DNA from: Candidatus Limnocylindrales bacterium
GTDB taxonomy: Bacteria > Moduliflexota > Moduliflexia > Moduliflexales > JAUQPW01
Length of the DNA: 64,000 nt
Direction of reading: 5' to 3'
Assembly: GCA_035559535.1 (NCBI GenBank)
Contig: DATMBG010000004.1
Span: 1 to 64,000 of the forward strand
The position numbers and the translations under genes were made by a program. Below, piece after piece: positions 36,683 through 44,718 of this stretch (the stretch's first letter is position 1; every line of letters starts with the position of its first letter). The notes beneath the pieces are model-generated. The model saw nothing but the letters and a program-made list of their open reading frames with translations, searched no databases and had not been told where the DNA came from.

Positions 36683-36706
36683 TTTTGTCTTTAAAAAAAG
36701 ACAAAA
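36683..36706. repeat. Perfect 10-bp stem hairpin
   Basis: TTTTGTCTTT (36683-36692), four-A loop, AAAGACAAAA (36697-36706). A related inverted copy of the words lies near 36527-36540. No gene nearby; role unknown. Confidence 0.6.
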
Positions 36707-37056
36707 AGAAATCTTTTTATGATATTTTCCGGGAAAGCTCTTTCTCCCAGAGTAAAAAAATTCCTAACGTTATGTAACGTATTTCATAAGAAGTTCCCCA
36801 CTGAAATTCAGTTAAATTTCTTAGGACTTTTCTTATTTTTTTACAAAATCTTCCTTATTACCTTATAGGGAAATTTTATTTTATGGATTTATATTCCAAT
36901 AATGGGCTTCTCATCTACATTAATTCCTATAAAAGAAAAGTATGTTAAATTTTCTATAAGAAATTTCTATTTCTATTGAAACCCCCTGACGGGCAAAAGA
37001 GAGTACTTAGGATTTTAATAAAAAATAGAAAAGACCTTGAAAGGTGCGAAAAGAGC

Positions 37057-37086
37057 TTGACACCTTTTATTTCCATGGTGTAAACT
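37057..37086 (+). promoter_or_regulatory. Putative sigma-70 promoter upstream of the membrane iron-sulfur protein
   Basis: TTGACA (37057-37062), 18-base spacer, TAAACT (37081-37086) with TG just before the hexamer. About 125 bases upstream of the GTG at 37211. Confidence 0.45.
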
Positions 37087-37210
37087 TTGGGTAGTTTTTT
37101 AAGCATCTAACCTAAATTGTATATGAATTGTATACGGTAATCTTAACAGTTTAGACGTAGATGGTTAAGATAAGTTGCTTAATTTATCTCCTTAAGATTT
37201 TACGACTATT

Positions 37211-39814
37211 GTGAAGTTTATATCGGCAAATAGATCCGGACCTTTTTGGTTGGCTATCTATGGGATAGCTCTGATGGTCTTTGTGGGTCTTATTCCTTTA
37301 ACGCTCTTATCACCGGACGGGCCACGCCTGGTCTGGACGGTGGTTATTGCCTCACTACCTTTTTTTATTGTCCTGGTAGGGTACCACACCTGGCGAGATA
37401 TTTGCCCCCTTGCCTTCTTTACCAAACTAGGCCAGAAAATTCCTCGCAGTAAAAGGCCGAAAGTTCCTCCCTGGTTTGAGGAAAATTACTACTACCTTAC
37501 CTTTGGATTTATGTTTCTGGCCCTAACCCTTCGACTTCTCTTTACCAATGCAGATATTTATTGGCTTTCCGGCTTTCTGATTTTTATGGCCGTCGCAGCC
37601 TTTCTAACCGGGCTGTTTTATACCGGAAAAACCTGGTGTAATTTTATCTGTCCGGTGGGGTTGATCGAGAAGATTTACTGTGAACCCAATAACCTGAAAG
37701 ATCAGCCCAATTCAGCTTGCAGACCGTGTACAGCTTGTAAGAAGGATTGTCCCGATATTGACCTGGAGAATAACTATTGGAAGGAAAAAACCAAAACCTC
37801 AAAAAGGTTTGCTTACTTTGCCTTTCCAGGCCTCGTACTGGGATTTTATACATACTATTATTTATATGTGGGAACCTGGACGTATTATTTTAGCGGACGT
37901 TGGACGCAAGAATTTAATCTGGCAGATCAAATAACCGATCCGGGCTTGTTCTTTTTCCCCTATATTCCTAAATGGTTGGCAGCCCCTTTAACCCTCCTGG
38001 TTTTTTCCCTGGTAAGTTTCGGAATTTTCCTGGCTCTAGAGAGTTTGCTCCTTAAAGGGAAGTCCAATCCTGAAAAAGCTGAGGAGAAGAAGGATCCGAT
38101 TCGACATAAATTACTCTGCCTGGCCTCTTTCTGTGCTTTTAACCTCTTCTACACCTTTGCCGGAGCTCCCACATTCAAAAACTATCCGTTTTTTTATCAA
38201 ATTCTCAAATTCGCTATCCTTGTAACCTCTACCGCCCTGCTATGGAAAGGACTTAACCGTCAAGAAAAAGATTTTATCCAGGAGCGTTTCGGTAAGGGAT
38301 TCCTACGGCGATGGACCTGGGGAGATACTCCCCCCCCTGAGGATTTAAGAGAGGTCTATTTTGTTCATACCGAGCGAGAAAAAGAATTTAAACAGCGTCT
38401 CAATGCCTATAAGGAAGCGATTCGAGAGATGGTTCAGGATGGGATCGCAACCAAGGAGGATCTCAATTTGTTAAAGCGACTACGAGAACAGTTAGGGATC
38501 TCACAAAGTGATCATGATCGCGTCATAGCCTCCCTCAGCCAGGAAGATCGAAGGTTATTTGATCCCAATTATGAGCATTCTATCGAAAAGAATTTCCAGT
38601 TGGAGAACTATCGAACTATTCTGGAAGGCTACATCCTGAGTGGTACCGGGAATGAAAGCCTCTTTAAAGAGGTTCGACAACGTTATGGAATATCTCAAGA
38701 GGACCATCTCCGTATTTTAAAGCAGATCACCGATAAAGGGGGAACGCTGTGGACCCAAATTTGGGAACATGTTCATAAGGCTCAGAATTTAAATCAATGG
38801 CGGCAAGATCTTCCCCACCCGCACCATGTCTCCACAGAGTACCTGCGCTATATTCTAAGTGTAGAAATCTTTCGGGAGATTGAAAATATCCTGGAAACAC
38901 TCTCCCTGTTAGGCCACGAGTCTAAAGTTGAGCGCTTACGAGATCTCATAACCAATAGAAATCTGGATAATACCCGAGATGTTCTTCAAGATTTGCGAGG
39001 AATCGAAGATGAAAAACTCCTTCTGGATCTTGATACTATTCTGGAAAACCTGACCCCAGGTACCACTCCTCAAAGTACCGGGATCCCGTTGGAAACCACT
39101 TTATCGGCTATACTGGCTGAAGCTCAGGGGAATCTTCTATCTACAGCTCTTTATGCCTGTGGCTTCATAGAAAATAAGACTTTTGCTGAATTTCTGATCC
39201 CGGCCCTCAAGAATCCGGACCCGAAAGTTCGACAGACGGCTTTGGGTATCCTTCGGAAGAAGGGTCTGTTAACCGGGGAATATTTACAACAAGGTCTTCA
39301 AGATGACCATCCCCTCGTGCAAAACTGGGTTAAGCAGGTTATCGCTTCCCAAAGGGATCCCTTAGTCATACCTCCTCTTATTCTGGTCGAGCGGATGGCA
39401 CTTTTGTATCAGGTTCCGCTCTTTGCCCAGTTGAGACCCGAAGATTTAGAGGAACTGGCCATACGAGCAGAAGAACGAATCTACCCCAGGGGGACAGATT
39501 TATGTAAAGAAGGAGAACCCGGAGACGAAGTTCATATTGTAATTAGCGGCAAGGTGGAAGTCCATACTTCCCAAAATGGGCTGAAGAAAGTCCTTAATGT
39601 GTTGAAGGAAGGAACCTGTATCGGAGAGATCGGGGTCCTCGGAGAAGTTCCTCGAACGGCAACGGTTACTGCTTTAGAAGGCCCCGTTTATGTTTTGGTT
39701 CTACAGGGTTCCGCCTTCCAGCATGTCCTCATGGATCGCCCGGCCATTGGACTTCAGGTTATTAAAGTGATCAGTTCCCGACTTCTCCAAATCAAAACCG
39801 TTAAAAATCTATAA
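37211..39814 (+). CDS. Composite membrane iron-sulfur protein with helical repeats and a C-terminal cyclic-nucleotide-binding domain
   Basis: 867 residues, GTG start. Residues 1-350 hold about eight membrane helices with cysteines in NosR/NapH/RdxA style: DICP (Cys65), CNFICPVG (Cys143, Cys147) and a full 4Fe-4S motif CRPCTACKKDCP (Cys170, 173, 176, 180). Residues about 395-560 carry two related helical units (KEAIREMVQDGIATKEDLNLLKRLREQLGISQSDH; YRTILEGYILSGTGN...YGISQEDHLRIL). HEAT-like repeats follow (about 640-715), then a cNMP-binding domain (about 725-860; YPRGTDLCKEGEPGDEVHIVISGKVEV, GEIGVLGEVPRTATVTAL). Probably an inner-membrane electron-transfer protein gated by a nucleotide ligand. 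Stands alone between a long gap and a convergent cob cluster. Partner and electron donors unknown. Confidence 0.8.
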   Translation: MKFISANRSGPFWLAIYGIALMVFVGLIPLTLLSPDGPRLVWTVVIASLPFFIVLVGYHTWRDICPLAFFTKLGQKIPRSKRPKVPPWFEENYYYLTFGFMFLALTLRLLFTNADIYWLSGFLIFMAVAAFLTGLFYTGKTWCNFICPVGLIEKIYCEPNNLKDQPNSACRPCTACKKDCPDIDLENNYWKEKTKTSKRFAYFAFPGLVLGFYTYYYLYVGTWTYYFSGRWTQEFNLADQITDPGLFFFPYIPKWLAAPLTLLVFSLVSFGIFLALESLLLKGKSNPEKAEEKKDPIRHKLLCLASFCAFNLFYTFAGAPTFKNYPFFYQILKFAILVTSTALLWKGLNRQEKDFIQERFGKGFLRRWTWGDTPPPEDLREVYFVHTEREKEFKQRLNAYKEAIREMVQDGIATKEDLNLLKRLREQLGISQSDHDRVIASLSQEDRRLFDPNYEHSIEKNFQLENYRTILEGYILSGTGNESLFKEVRQRYGISQEDHLRILKQITDKGGTLWTQIWEHVHKAQNLNQWRQDLPHPHHVSTEYLRYILSVEIFREIENILETLSLLGHESKVERLRDLITNRNLDNTRDVLQDLRGIEDEKLLLDLDTILENLTPGTTPQSTGIPLETTLSAILAEAQGNLLSTALYACGFIENKTFAEFLIPALKNPDPKVRQTALGILRKKGLLTGEYLQQGLQDDHPLVQNWVKQVIASQRDPLVIPPLILVERMALLYQVPLFAQLRPEDLEELAIRAEERIYPRGTDLCKEGEPGDEVHIVISGKVEVHTSQNGLKKVLNVLKEGTCIGEIGVLGEVPRTATVTALEGPVYVLVLQGSAFQHVLMDRPAIGLQVIKVISSRLLQIKTVKNL

Positions 39815-39830
39815 GGGATCACCCAGAAAC

Positions 39831-39850
39831 CAGGGGAATTTTATCCCCTG
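39831..39850. terminator. Hairpin between convergent genes, possible bidirectional terminator
   Basis: Stem CAGGGGA (39831-39837) / TCCCCTG (39844-39850), six-base loop. Lies between the end of the iron-sulfur gene and the end of cobS. The following T-run is weak on either strand. Confidence 0.45.
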
Positions 39851-39890
39851 TGCAGAGGTCTTTTCGATTATTTAAAAATTTCCAATCTAC

Positions 39891-40628
39891 CTAACCGAAT
39901 ATCTCATATCCCAATAACACGGCAACTTCTACAATTTCCCCTAAGGCTCCGTAAGTATCCCCCGTCATACCCCCCAATTTTCTGGATATAAAGTGAAAAA
40001 GGATTCCGGCCAGAATCGCAACAGATATAAAAACAAGTATCCCCCGGATTCTCCCTACCAGAACCACACCTAAAAAGGTGAGACCGGTGGTTATTATAAA
40101 TTCCCGAAGTCCGGCATATTCTGTATAAGGCTTCCCAACTCCTCCATCGGACCGGGCATACTTTGCCAGGCTGGCACTTGCAGCCATTCCCCAGCGTCCT
40201 AGCAGAGGCATGAGCAGAAGCGCGGCATTGATTCCCTTACCCGAAAGGGTATATAACAACTGGTATTTCAGGAGAAGGAGAATAATCAAACCCAGGACCG
40301 CCATGGTTCCCAACCGGCTATCTCGCATGATCTGTAACATTTCCTCCCGGCTTTTCCGGCTGAAAAGCCCATCTAACGTATCGGCAAATCCGTCCAGGTG
40401 TAGAGCTCCGGTAAGGAGGATAAGGATGAGTAGTAAAAATACGCAAACGATATTCTCCGGTAGGAAAAGAGCCAGAACAAAATGAGATCCCACTAAGATA
40501 CCCCCTAATAGAATCCCTACCAGGGGAAAGTAAACCAGGGATTCTCCCAGCATTTTATCGGTTATCTCTCCTCTTACAGGAAGGGGGATGATAGTTAGAA
40601 ATTGGAGTGCCAGCAGGAATCGTATCAT
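39891..40628 (-). CDS. cobS: Adenosylcobinamide-GDP ribazoletransferase
   Basis: 245 residues from the ATG at 40628 (MIRFLLALQFLTIIPLP), the usual family N-terminus; a longer frame to 40676 would add 16 residues encoded by an intergenic hairpin. Integral membrane protein with several helices; the Asp-rich HLDGFADTLDGLFSRKSREEMLQIMRDSRLGTMAVL is the CobS signature. Joins alpha-ribazole or its phosphate with adenosylcobinamide-GDP to finish cobalamin. Next to cobU and cobC on the same strand, giving the three late steps of nucleotide-loop assembly; cobT is not in the window. Confidence 0.93.
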   Translation of the reverse strand: MIRFLLALQFLTIIPLPVRGEITDKMLGESLVYFPLVGILLGGILVGSHFVLALFLPENIVCVFLLLILILLTGALHLDGFADTLDGLFSRKSREEMLQIMRDSRLGTMAVLGLIILLLLKYQLLYTLSGKGINAALLLMPLLGRWGMAASASLAKYARSDGGVGKPYTEYAGLREFIITTGLTFLGVVLVGRIRGILVFISVAILAGILFHFISRKLGGMTGDTYGALGEIVEVAVLLGYEIFG

Positions 40629-40639
40629 GGATATTCTGA

Positions 40640-40694
40640 GACACGGGGACAAGCCTCTCTCAGTGATTTTTTCCATGTCCTGCGTCCCCGCGTC
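40640..40694. repeat. Intergenic inverted repeat between cobU and cobS
   Basis: Left GACACGGGGAC (40640-40650) pairs with right GTCCCCGCGTC (40684-40694), ten of eleven positions. Word-like repetition (GACACGGGGAC / CGTCCCCGCGTC). Fills the cobU-cobS gap. Different sequence from the other intergenic hairpins listed here. Confidence 0.6.
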
Positions 40695-40696
40695 CC

Positions 40697-41215
40697 TTAT
40701 TTTATCTTGACCGGTATTCCAGCGACCATCCAGTAAACCGAATCGGCATACTGGGCTGTTAACTGATTGGCCAGTCCGGCCAGGTCCCTGAATTTCCGTG
40801 CCAGTGCATTCTCCGGGACGATTCCCCCCCCGACCTCATTGGAAACAACCAAGACCGTTGGTGAAATTTTTTTAGTTGTTTCGCAGAGACGTTTTACCTG
40901 AGATAAAACCTCTGTTTCGTTTGGATAAATTTCCATAAGGTTAAAAATAAATAACGTCAAGCAGTCTAATAGAATCACTTCGGAATCTAGAGACTCTTTT
41001 TCAAGAACCGGGATAACTTCCGTGGCTTCCTCAACAGTTTTCCAATGGGAAGGGCGATTTTTTCGATGCCAGAGAACCCGCTGCCGCATCTCTTCATCCC
41101 CTGGGATACAGGTAGCCAGATAGCAAACCTTCTGCCCGTGGGCTTCTGCTAATTTTTGAGCCTGTTGACTCTTTCCACTTCGAGCACCACCTAAAATAAG
41201 AATTAACTCACCCAT
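40697..41215 (-). CDS. cobU: Bifunctional adenosylcobinamide kinase / adenosylcobinamide-phosphate guanylyltransferase
   Basis: 172 residues from the ATG at 41215 (MGELILILGGARSGKSQQAQ), which matches family length; the longer open frame begins inside a low-complexity repeat (GVWKCGSVEVW...) and is rejected. P-loop GGARSGKS (9-16), RKNRPSHW and the C-terminal VVSNEVGGGIVPENALARKFRDLAGLANQ are CobU/CobP hallmarks. Phosphorylates and guanylylates adenosylcobinamide upstream of CobS. Confidence 0.93.
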   Translation of the reverse strand: MGELILILGGARSGKSQQAQKLAEAHGQKVCYLATCIPGDEEMRQRVLWHRKNRPSHWKTVEEATEVIPVLEKESLDSEVILLDCLTLFIFNLMEIYPNETEVLSQVKRLCETTKKISPTVLVVSNEVGGGIVPENALARKFRDLAGLANQLTAQYADSVYWMVAGIPVKIK

Positions 41216-41377
41216 AGAAATAGGTATGGGAGTATGGGGGTGTGGGAGTAGGAGTATGGGAGTGTGGAAGGGAGAATATACCTCCATACTCCCACACCTC
41301 CATACTCCCACACTTCCATACTCCCACACTTCCACACTCCCACACTTCCACACTCCCCACACTCCCACACCCGCCTT
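41216..41377. repeat. Low-complexity inverted repeat (GTGTGGGAGTATGGGAG words)
   Basis: Left half (about 41222-41271) is a plus-strand run of imperfect GGGAGTATGGG / GTGTGGGAG words; right half (about 41280-41371) is their complement (CTCCCACACTTCCATACTCC). The halves can fold into a long imperfect hairpin. It sits between cobC and cobU and makes the upstream cobU reading frame look longer than it is. Confidence 0.75.
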
Positions 41378-41998
41378 CTACCGAAGATGACAGGTATCAT
41401 TTAAGGTATGAACCACACAGGTATTTTCATAGTAAGTCAATCTGCTGACGGAAGCAGGACCCAATTCCATACGCCAGAATGAAGTCAGGCTCAAGTTGAG
41501 GGCTTCAAATAAGATCATTTTAAGCGAACCAGAATGCCCGACCAGAAGGACGGTTTCATCTGGATTATGGGTTTTTAGCATGGCATAAAACCAGGTCAAC
41601 ACCCGGTTCTTTAATTCCTTCAGGCTTTCACCCTTTGGAGGTCGAATCTGCAGAGGCCTCTGCAACCACCTCTCATAGGTCTCAGGATCTCTCTCCAGAA
41701 GCTCCTGATAAGTTAATCCGGTCCACTCACCGAAATGGAGTTCTCTAAGAGCGGGGGTAGTTTGCAGGGTTAAACCCCGAACCCGGGCGATGGGTTCGGC
41801 GGTTTGTATAGCTCTCTGGAGGTCACTGGTATAGATCCCATGAAATTTAAAATTTTGAAGGCCTCTAACCAATTTTTCAACTTGTTGGAGACCTGCGGTA
41901 TTTAAAGGCATATCTTTCTGTCCCCAGTAAGGTTGTGATCCTGAGGACCCTATAGCTCCGTGGCGAACAAGAATCAGATGAATACCCTGATCGTTCAT
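41378..41998 (-). CDS. cobC: Histidine phosphatase family protein, alpha-ribazole phosphatase-like
   Basis: 206 residues. Phosphohistidine motif LVRHGAIG (about residues 10-17), SDLQRAIQTAEPIA, RELHFGEWTGLTYQEL and VGHSGSLKMIL near the C-terminus, as in the phosphoglycerate mutase superfamily. Context with cobU and cobS supports alpha-ribazole-5'-phosphate dephosphorylation. The 3' end is 162 bases from the cobU start. Its 5' flank is shared with the divergent cstA-like gene; no cobalamin riboswitch was recognised there. Confidence 0.82.
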   Translation of the reverse strand: MNDQGIHLILVRHGAIGSSGSQPYWGQKDMPLNTAGLQQVEKLVRGLQNFKFHGIYTSDLQRAIQTAEPIARVRGLTLQTTPALRELHFGEWTGLTYQELLERDPETYERWLQRPLQIRPPKGESLKELKNRVLTWFYAMLKTHNPDETVLLVGHSGSLKMILFEALNLSLTSFWRMELGPASVSRLTYYENTCVVHTLNDTCHLR

Positions 41999-42114
41999 GG
42001 CGGGTTTGTAAGGGAAGTATACGGTCCATCTGCCATTACAGGCAAATGACCCTGATTCCCCTTTCCCCCTGGAAATATCTTATAAATTGTCGGAGCAAGC
42101 CTGGAGCTACTTGC

Positions 42115-42158
42115 GGGTAATTAGATATCCTTAAAGCGAAGGGATATAAAAATTACCC
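42115..42158. repeat. Hairpin in the cobC/cstA divergent region
   Basis: GGGTAATT-AG-ATATCC (42115-42130), ten-base loop, GGGATAT-AAA-AATTACCC (42141-42158). Stem of 8 + 6 pairs with a small internal loop. Its role could be regulatory for either flanking gene. The rest of 41999-42362 is AT-rich with no gene. Confidence 0.6.
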
Positions 42159-42229
42159 TTACTGGGACAGTAATTTATAAAAATTTCTTTAAAGAGTCAA
42201 TTAAATCTTTCAAATCTCCTTAGTTTTGC

Positions 42230-42257
42230 TTGACATGATGACAAACCAGGTGATAAG
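42230..42257 (+). promoter_or_regulatory. Possible promoter of the cstA-like gene
   Basis: TTGACA (42230-42235), 16-base spacer, GATAAG (42252-42257). The -10 is weak. About 105 bases upstream of the ATG, which has a very strong ribosome site (GCAGGAGGGAGGGAT). Confidence 0.35.
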
Positions 42258-42362
42258 TTTTATATCATAAATTTCTGAAATTTCTTGTTAAGATAGGGGA
42301 GGGAAACCGGTTAGGTTATTTAATAAATAACTAAAGCCAAACCTTAAGCAGGAGGGAGGGAT

Positions 42363-44156
42363 ATGGCCAGTTATCCTTTCATATTTGTTGTCCTTGCAAT
42401 CATTGCCTATGGGATTGCATTTCGGGTGTATGGGAAGTGGTATGATCGGACGGTATGGAAACCGGATCCAAAGCGGACGACTCCGGCCCATATGTATATG
42501 GATGGGGTTGAATACTTCCCGGTTAGCAAGTATGTGTTGTGGGGGTATCAATTTAAGAGTATAGCCGCTCTGGGTCCAATTTTAGGTCCTTTTGTAGCTT
42601 TATCGTTCGGATGGTTACCGGCCTTAATCTGGATTATCCTGGGGAATTTTTTCATTGGATGGCTCCAGGATTATGGGGCAATTATGGTTTCAGTTCGAAA
42701 CGAAGGTCGGTCTTTTGGACCTATCAGCTACGAGTTAACGGGACCTAAGGGACGAAATACTCTACTGGGTTTTCTGCTCTTTTACATGATCATTATCTCC
42801 GCCGTGTTTATCTACCTGATTGCGACCTTTTGGAATATCTTTCCGACCACCTTTGTAGCGACCCTTGGCATCTTTGCAACGGGGATTTTAGCTGGAAGAC
42901 TCCTTTACAAATATCGAATCAACGTGGTTCGGGTAACGATTCTTGCGCTGGCTCTTATCGTGGTAAGCATCTTTCTGGGACGACTGTTACCCATACCCTC
43001 AAACTTCCTAGGGAGCTGGACCATTGCTTTCTGGGCTGTGGTAGTCTGTGGGATTTTATTTGCTGGTTCTATCCTTCCTATGCCGGTCTTTATCCAGCCA
43101 GTTAATTACGTATCCTTTTTCCCCACTTACTTAGCCATTATTCTGATTTTGATCGGAGCTCTTCTTTCTCCGATAACGAATATTTCCCTGGTACAGGCCG
43201 CTTTTAAAGGATTTTACCCGGACCCCAATGTAGGACCTTTGTGGCCTATTCTCTTTGTGGCTATTGCCTGTGGAGCCATATCGGGCTGGCATAGTCTGGT
43301 TGGGAGCTCGACCACCTCCAAACAGTTGGATATCGAGACGGACGCCCATCCGGTGGGAGCAGGTTCTATGCTTTCAGAAGGATTACTGGCCCTGGCCTCG
43401 GTAGCCTGTTATATGGTATTAACCAACGATGAAATGAAGGTAGCGGCTGCGGCGGCAGGGGGAGTTCGTAACATCGGATCTTGGGTTTATGGAGCTGTTA
43501 AATTAACCTCGGCTTATTTTGGAGGCGGAGAGGCCGTAAGGAATTTTCTTACCACCTATTTTGGTGTGGTTCTGGTCATTTATGCTTTAACCGTCCAGGC
43601 TTTAGTAACCCGATTCTGGCGACTCATTTCGGCAGAAGTTTTTGGCCAAAATATACTGGGACAAAAATATCCGGCCACTTTTGTCGGACTCCTCATCCCC
43701 TGGATCTTCGCCATTACGGGAAGCTGGATCAACCTCTGGTTATATTTTGGAGGGGCTAACCAACTCCTGGCTGGATTGGCCATTATGCTTATTACCATTC
43801 ATCTTGCCAGAGTCAAAAGCCCAAGTATTTACACTTTAATTCCGGCAACCTTTATGATTGTAACAACCCTGGCCGCACTTCTCTGGGAAATTTACGATTT
43901 CACCCGAGCCGTGCTGGGCTATCTGGGAATAGAGGAATTTGCCAAATTTGGGCTGAAAGTAGCCGGACCTTTAGCAAAACCCTCCCCGGATGCACCCTAT
44001 CCCTATCCGACCATATCGGTTTTGTTAAATAGCGTCTTTATCCTCGTAGGTGTTATGTTGTTCCTTTTAGGGTTAAGAATGGCTTACTATACTTATAAGG
44101 CGTACTTTCGGTTCAAGGCAGAACCCACGCCGGCCATGGCAAGGGAAAGTGCTTAA
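42363..44156 (+). CDS. CstA-family carbon starvation / transport protein
   Basis: 597 residues with about 15 hydrophobic segments. N-terminus YGIAFRVYGKWYDRTVWKPDPKRTTP and the core SYELTGPKGRN, AGSILPMPVFIQPVNYVS, ISGWHSLVGSSTTSKQLDIETDA match the CstA family (COG1966); shorter than E. coli CstA (about 700 residues). E. coli relatives (CstA, BtsT/YjiY) move peptides or pyruvate. First gene of a + strand block with a small protein and two ArsA-like ATPases. Substrate here unknown. Note the abundance of glycine and no clear accessory DUF466 gene next to it. Confidence 0.88.
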   Translation: MASYPFIFVVLAIIAYGIAFRVYGKWYDRTVWKPDPKRTTPAHMYMDGVEYFPVSKYVLWGYQFKSIAALGPILGPFVALSFGWLPALIWIILGNFFIGWLQDYGAIMVSVRNEGRSFGPISYELTGPKGRNTLLGFLLFYMIIISAVFIYLIATFWNIFPTTFVATLGIFATGILAGRLLYKYRINVVRVTILALALIVVSIFLGRLLPIPSNFLGSWTIAFWAVVVCGILFAGSILPMPVFIQPVNYVSFFPTYLAIILILIGALLSPITNISLVQAAFKGFYPDPNVGPLWPILFVAIACGAISGWHSLVGSSTTSKQLDIETDAHPVGAGSMLSEGLLALASVACYMVLTNDEMKVAAAAAGGVRNIGSWVYGAVKLTSAYFGGGEAVRNFLTTYFGVVLVIYALTVQALVTRFWRLISAEVFGQNILGQKYPATFVGLLIPWIFAITGSWINLWLYFGGANQLLAGLAIMLITIHLARVKSPSIYTLIPATFMIVTTLAALLWEIYDFTRAVLGYLGIEEFAKFGLKVAGPLAKPSPDAPYPYPTISVLLNSVFILVGVMLFLLGLRMAYYTYKAYFRFKAEPTPAMARESA

Positions 44157-44170
44157 ATCAGTGAGTGGCA

Positions 44171-44222
44171 GGCAGTGAGCAACAGGTAGTGAATGACTTC
44201 TAGCTGTCCACAGTTTACTGCC
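44171..44222. repeat. Intergenic low-complexity repeat with GGCAGT/ACTGCC arms
   Basis: GGCAGT at 44171-44176 opposite ACTGCC at 44217-44222, with word-like AGTGAG/CAGGCAGT/CAGGTAGTGAA repeats between. Imperfect pairing. Lies between the cstA-like gene and the small-protein gene. Confidence 0.45.
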
Positions 44223-44243
44223 CAGAGCCTATTTCTACTAAAC

Positions 44244-44552
44244 ATGTTTTGGAAAAAGAAAGATAAAGAAAAAGAACAGGAAAAGGAACAAGGTTCTGAA
44301 AAAACAAGTTTTAAAAAAGCTGCAAAAGGTGTTCTTTATGGGATGGCTTCCCACGGCCATGTCATGTCGGCCCTGAGAACCCGCATGTATTTAGAACATT
44401 TGTTCATGTTTATTACTTTGGGCGATATGCTCGGTATCCCCGTCTTACCTCCCTACTACTCACTGCGCATTTTGCCCTACGCGGTTCCTAATATTAAATC
44501 CTGGAAGATGCGTGTGTTTCGGGAAAGAGATTTTACAGATGCCATATTTTAA
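44244..44552 (+). CDS. Small protein A, paralogue of 48065-48334
   Basis: 102 residues from the ATG at 44244; an upstream ATG at 44193 lies in the repeat and is rejected. Lys/Glu-rich N-terminus (MFWKKKDKEKEQEKEQG), then HGHVMSALRTRMYLEHLFMFITLGDMLGIPVLPPYYSLRILPYAVP and the end KSWKMRVFRERDFTDAIF. The second half matches the 89-residue protein at 48065-48334 (LGDMLGIPVLP...LRILPY...RERDFTD versus LGELLGIPLMN...LRLLPY...RERDVTE). Position after CstA recalls YbdD/YjiX (DUF466) in enterobacteria, but it is longer and lacks their C-terminal Cys-Cys. Function unknown; possibly membrane-associated. Confidence 0.72.
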   Translation: MFWKKKDKEKEQEKEQGSEKTSFKKAAKGVLYGMASHGHVMSALRTRMYLEHLFMFITLGDMLGIPVLPPYYSLRILPYAVPNIKSWKMRVFRERDFTDAIF

Positions 44553-44554
44553 TC

Positions 44555-44706
44555 TGTTGTCCGCTGTCCGTTATTCGTTGTAAGAAAAGAAAGAATAAGT
44601 TCACAGCCTCTTTCCCGAATCGGTTGGTGATATTCCGATTATGAGCGATGGGAACCGGCTTTGACTTTTAGGATTAAAAACAACGGACGACAGACAACGG
44701 ATAACA
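44555..44706. repeat. Imperfect inverted repeat, 26-base arms
   Basis: Left arm 44555-44580 (TGTTGTCCGCTGTCCGTTAT...) and right arm 44681-44706 (CAACGGACGACAGACAACGG...) are reverse complements at about 20 of 26 positions. They flank a 100-base insert. The words are of the CCGTTGTCCGTTG type. Sits between small protein A and the first ArsA-like gene. Confidence 0.65.
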
Positions 44707-44718
44707 AACGGATTCTTA

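Larger units (their letters stand above)
35663..37210. other. 1.5-kb AT-rich intergenic region
   Basis: No convincing gene. The two + strand frames at 36287-36475 and 36488-36694 have no ribosome site, low-complexity composition and no recognisable domain. The gap holds a sigma-54-type element, a candidate small RNA with terminator, a perfect hairpin at 36683-36706, a TTGACA promoter for the 37211 gene, a direct repeat ATTGTATA twice around 37116-37134 and an inverted repeat AGATAA/TTATCT at 37168-37189 that could be an operator. Confidence 0.6.

Noticed and set aside
36287-36694. Two + strand ORFs in the 1.5-kb gap
   Set aside because: No ribosome sites, no domains, low-complexity composition; they overlap the small RNA candidate on the other strand.
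41203-41400. Extra N-terminal 51 residues of CobU and overlapping frames
   Set aside because: Encoded by a simple-word repeat; family length and P-loop position fit the start at 41215.
41999-42362. Cobalamin riboswitch upstream of cobC
   Set aside because: No B12-box-like GCCAGGAGACC sequence on the minus strand; only an AT-rich hairpin is present.
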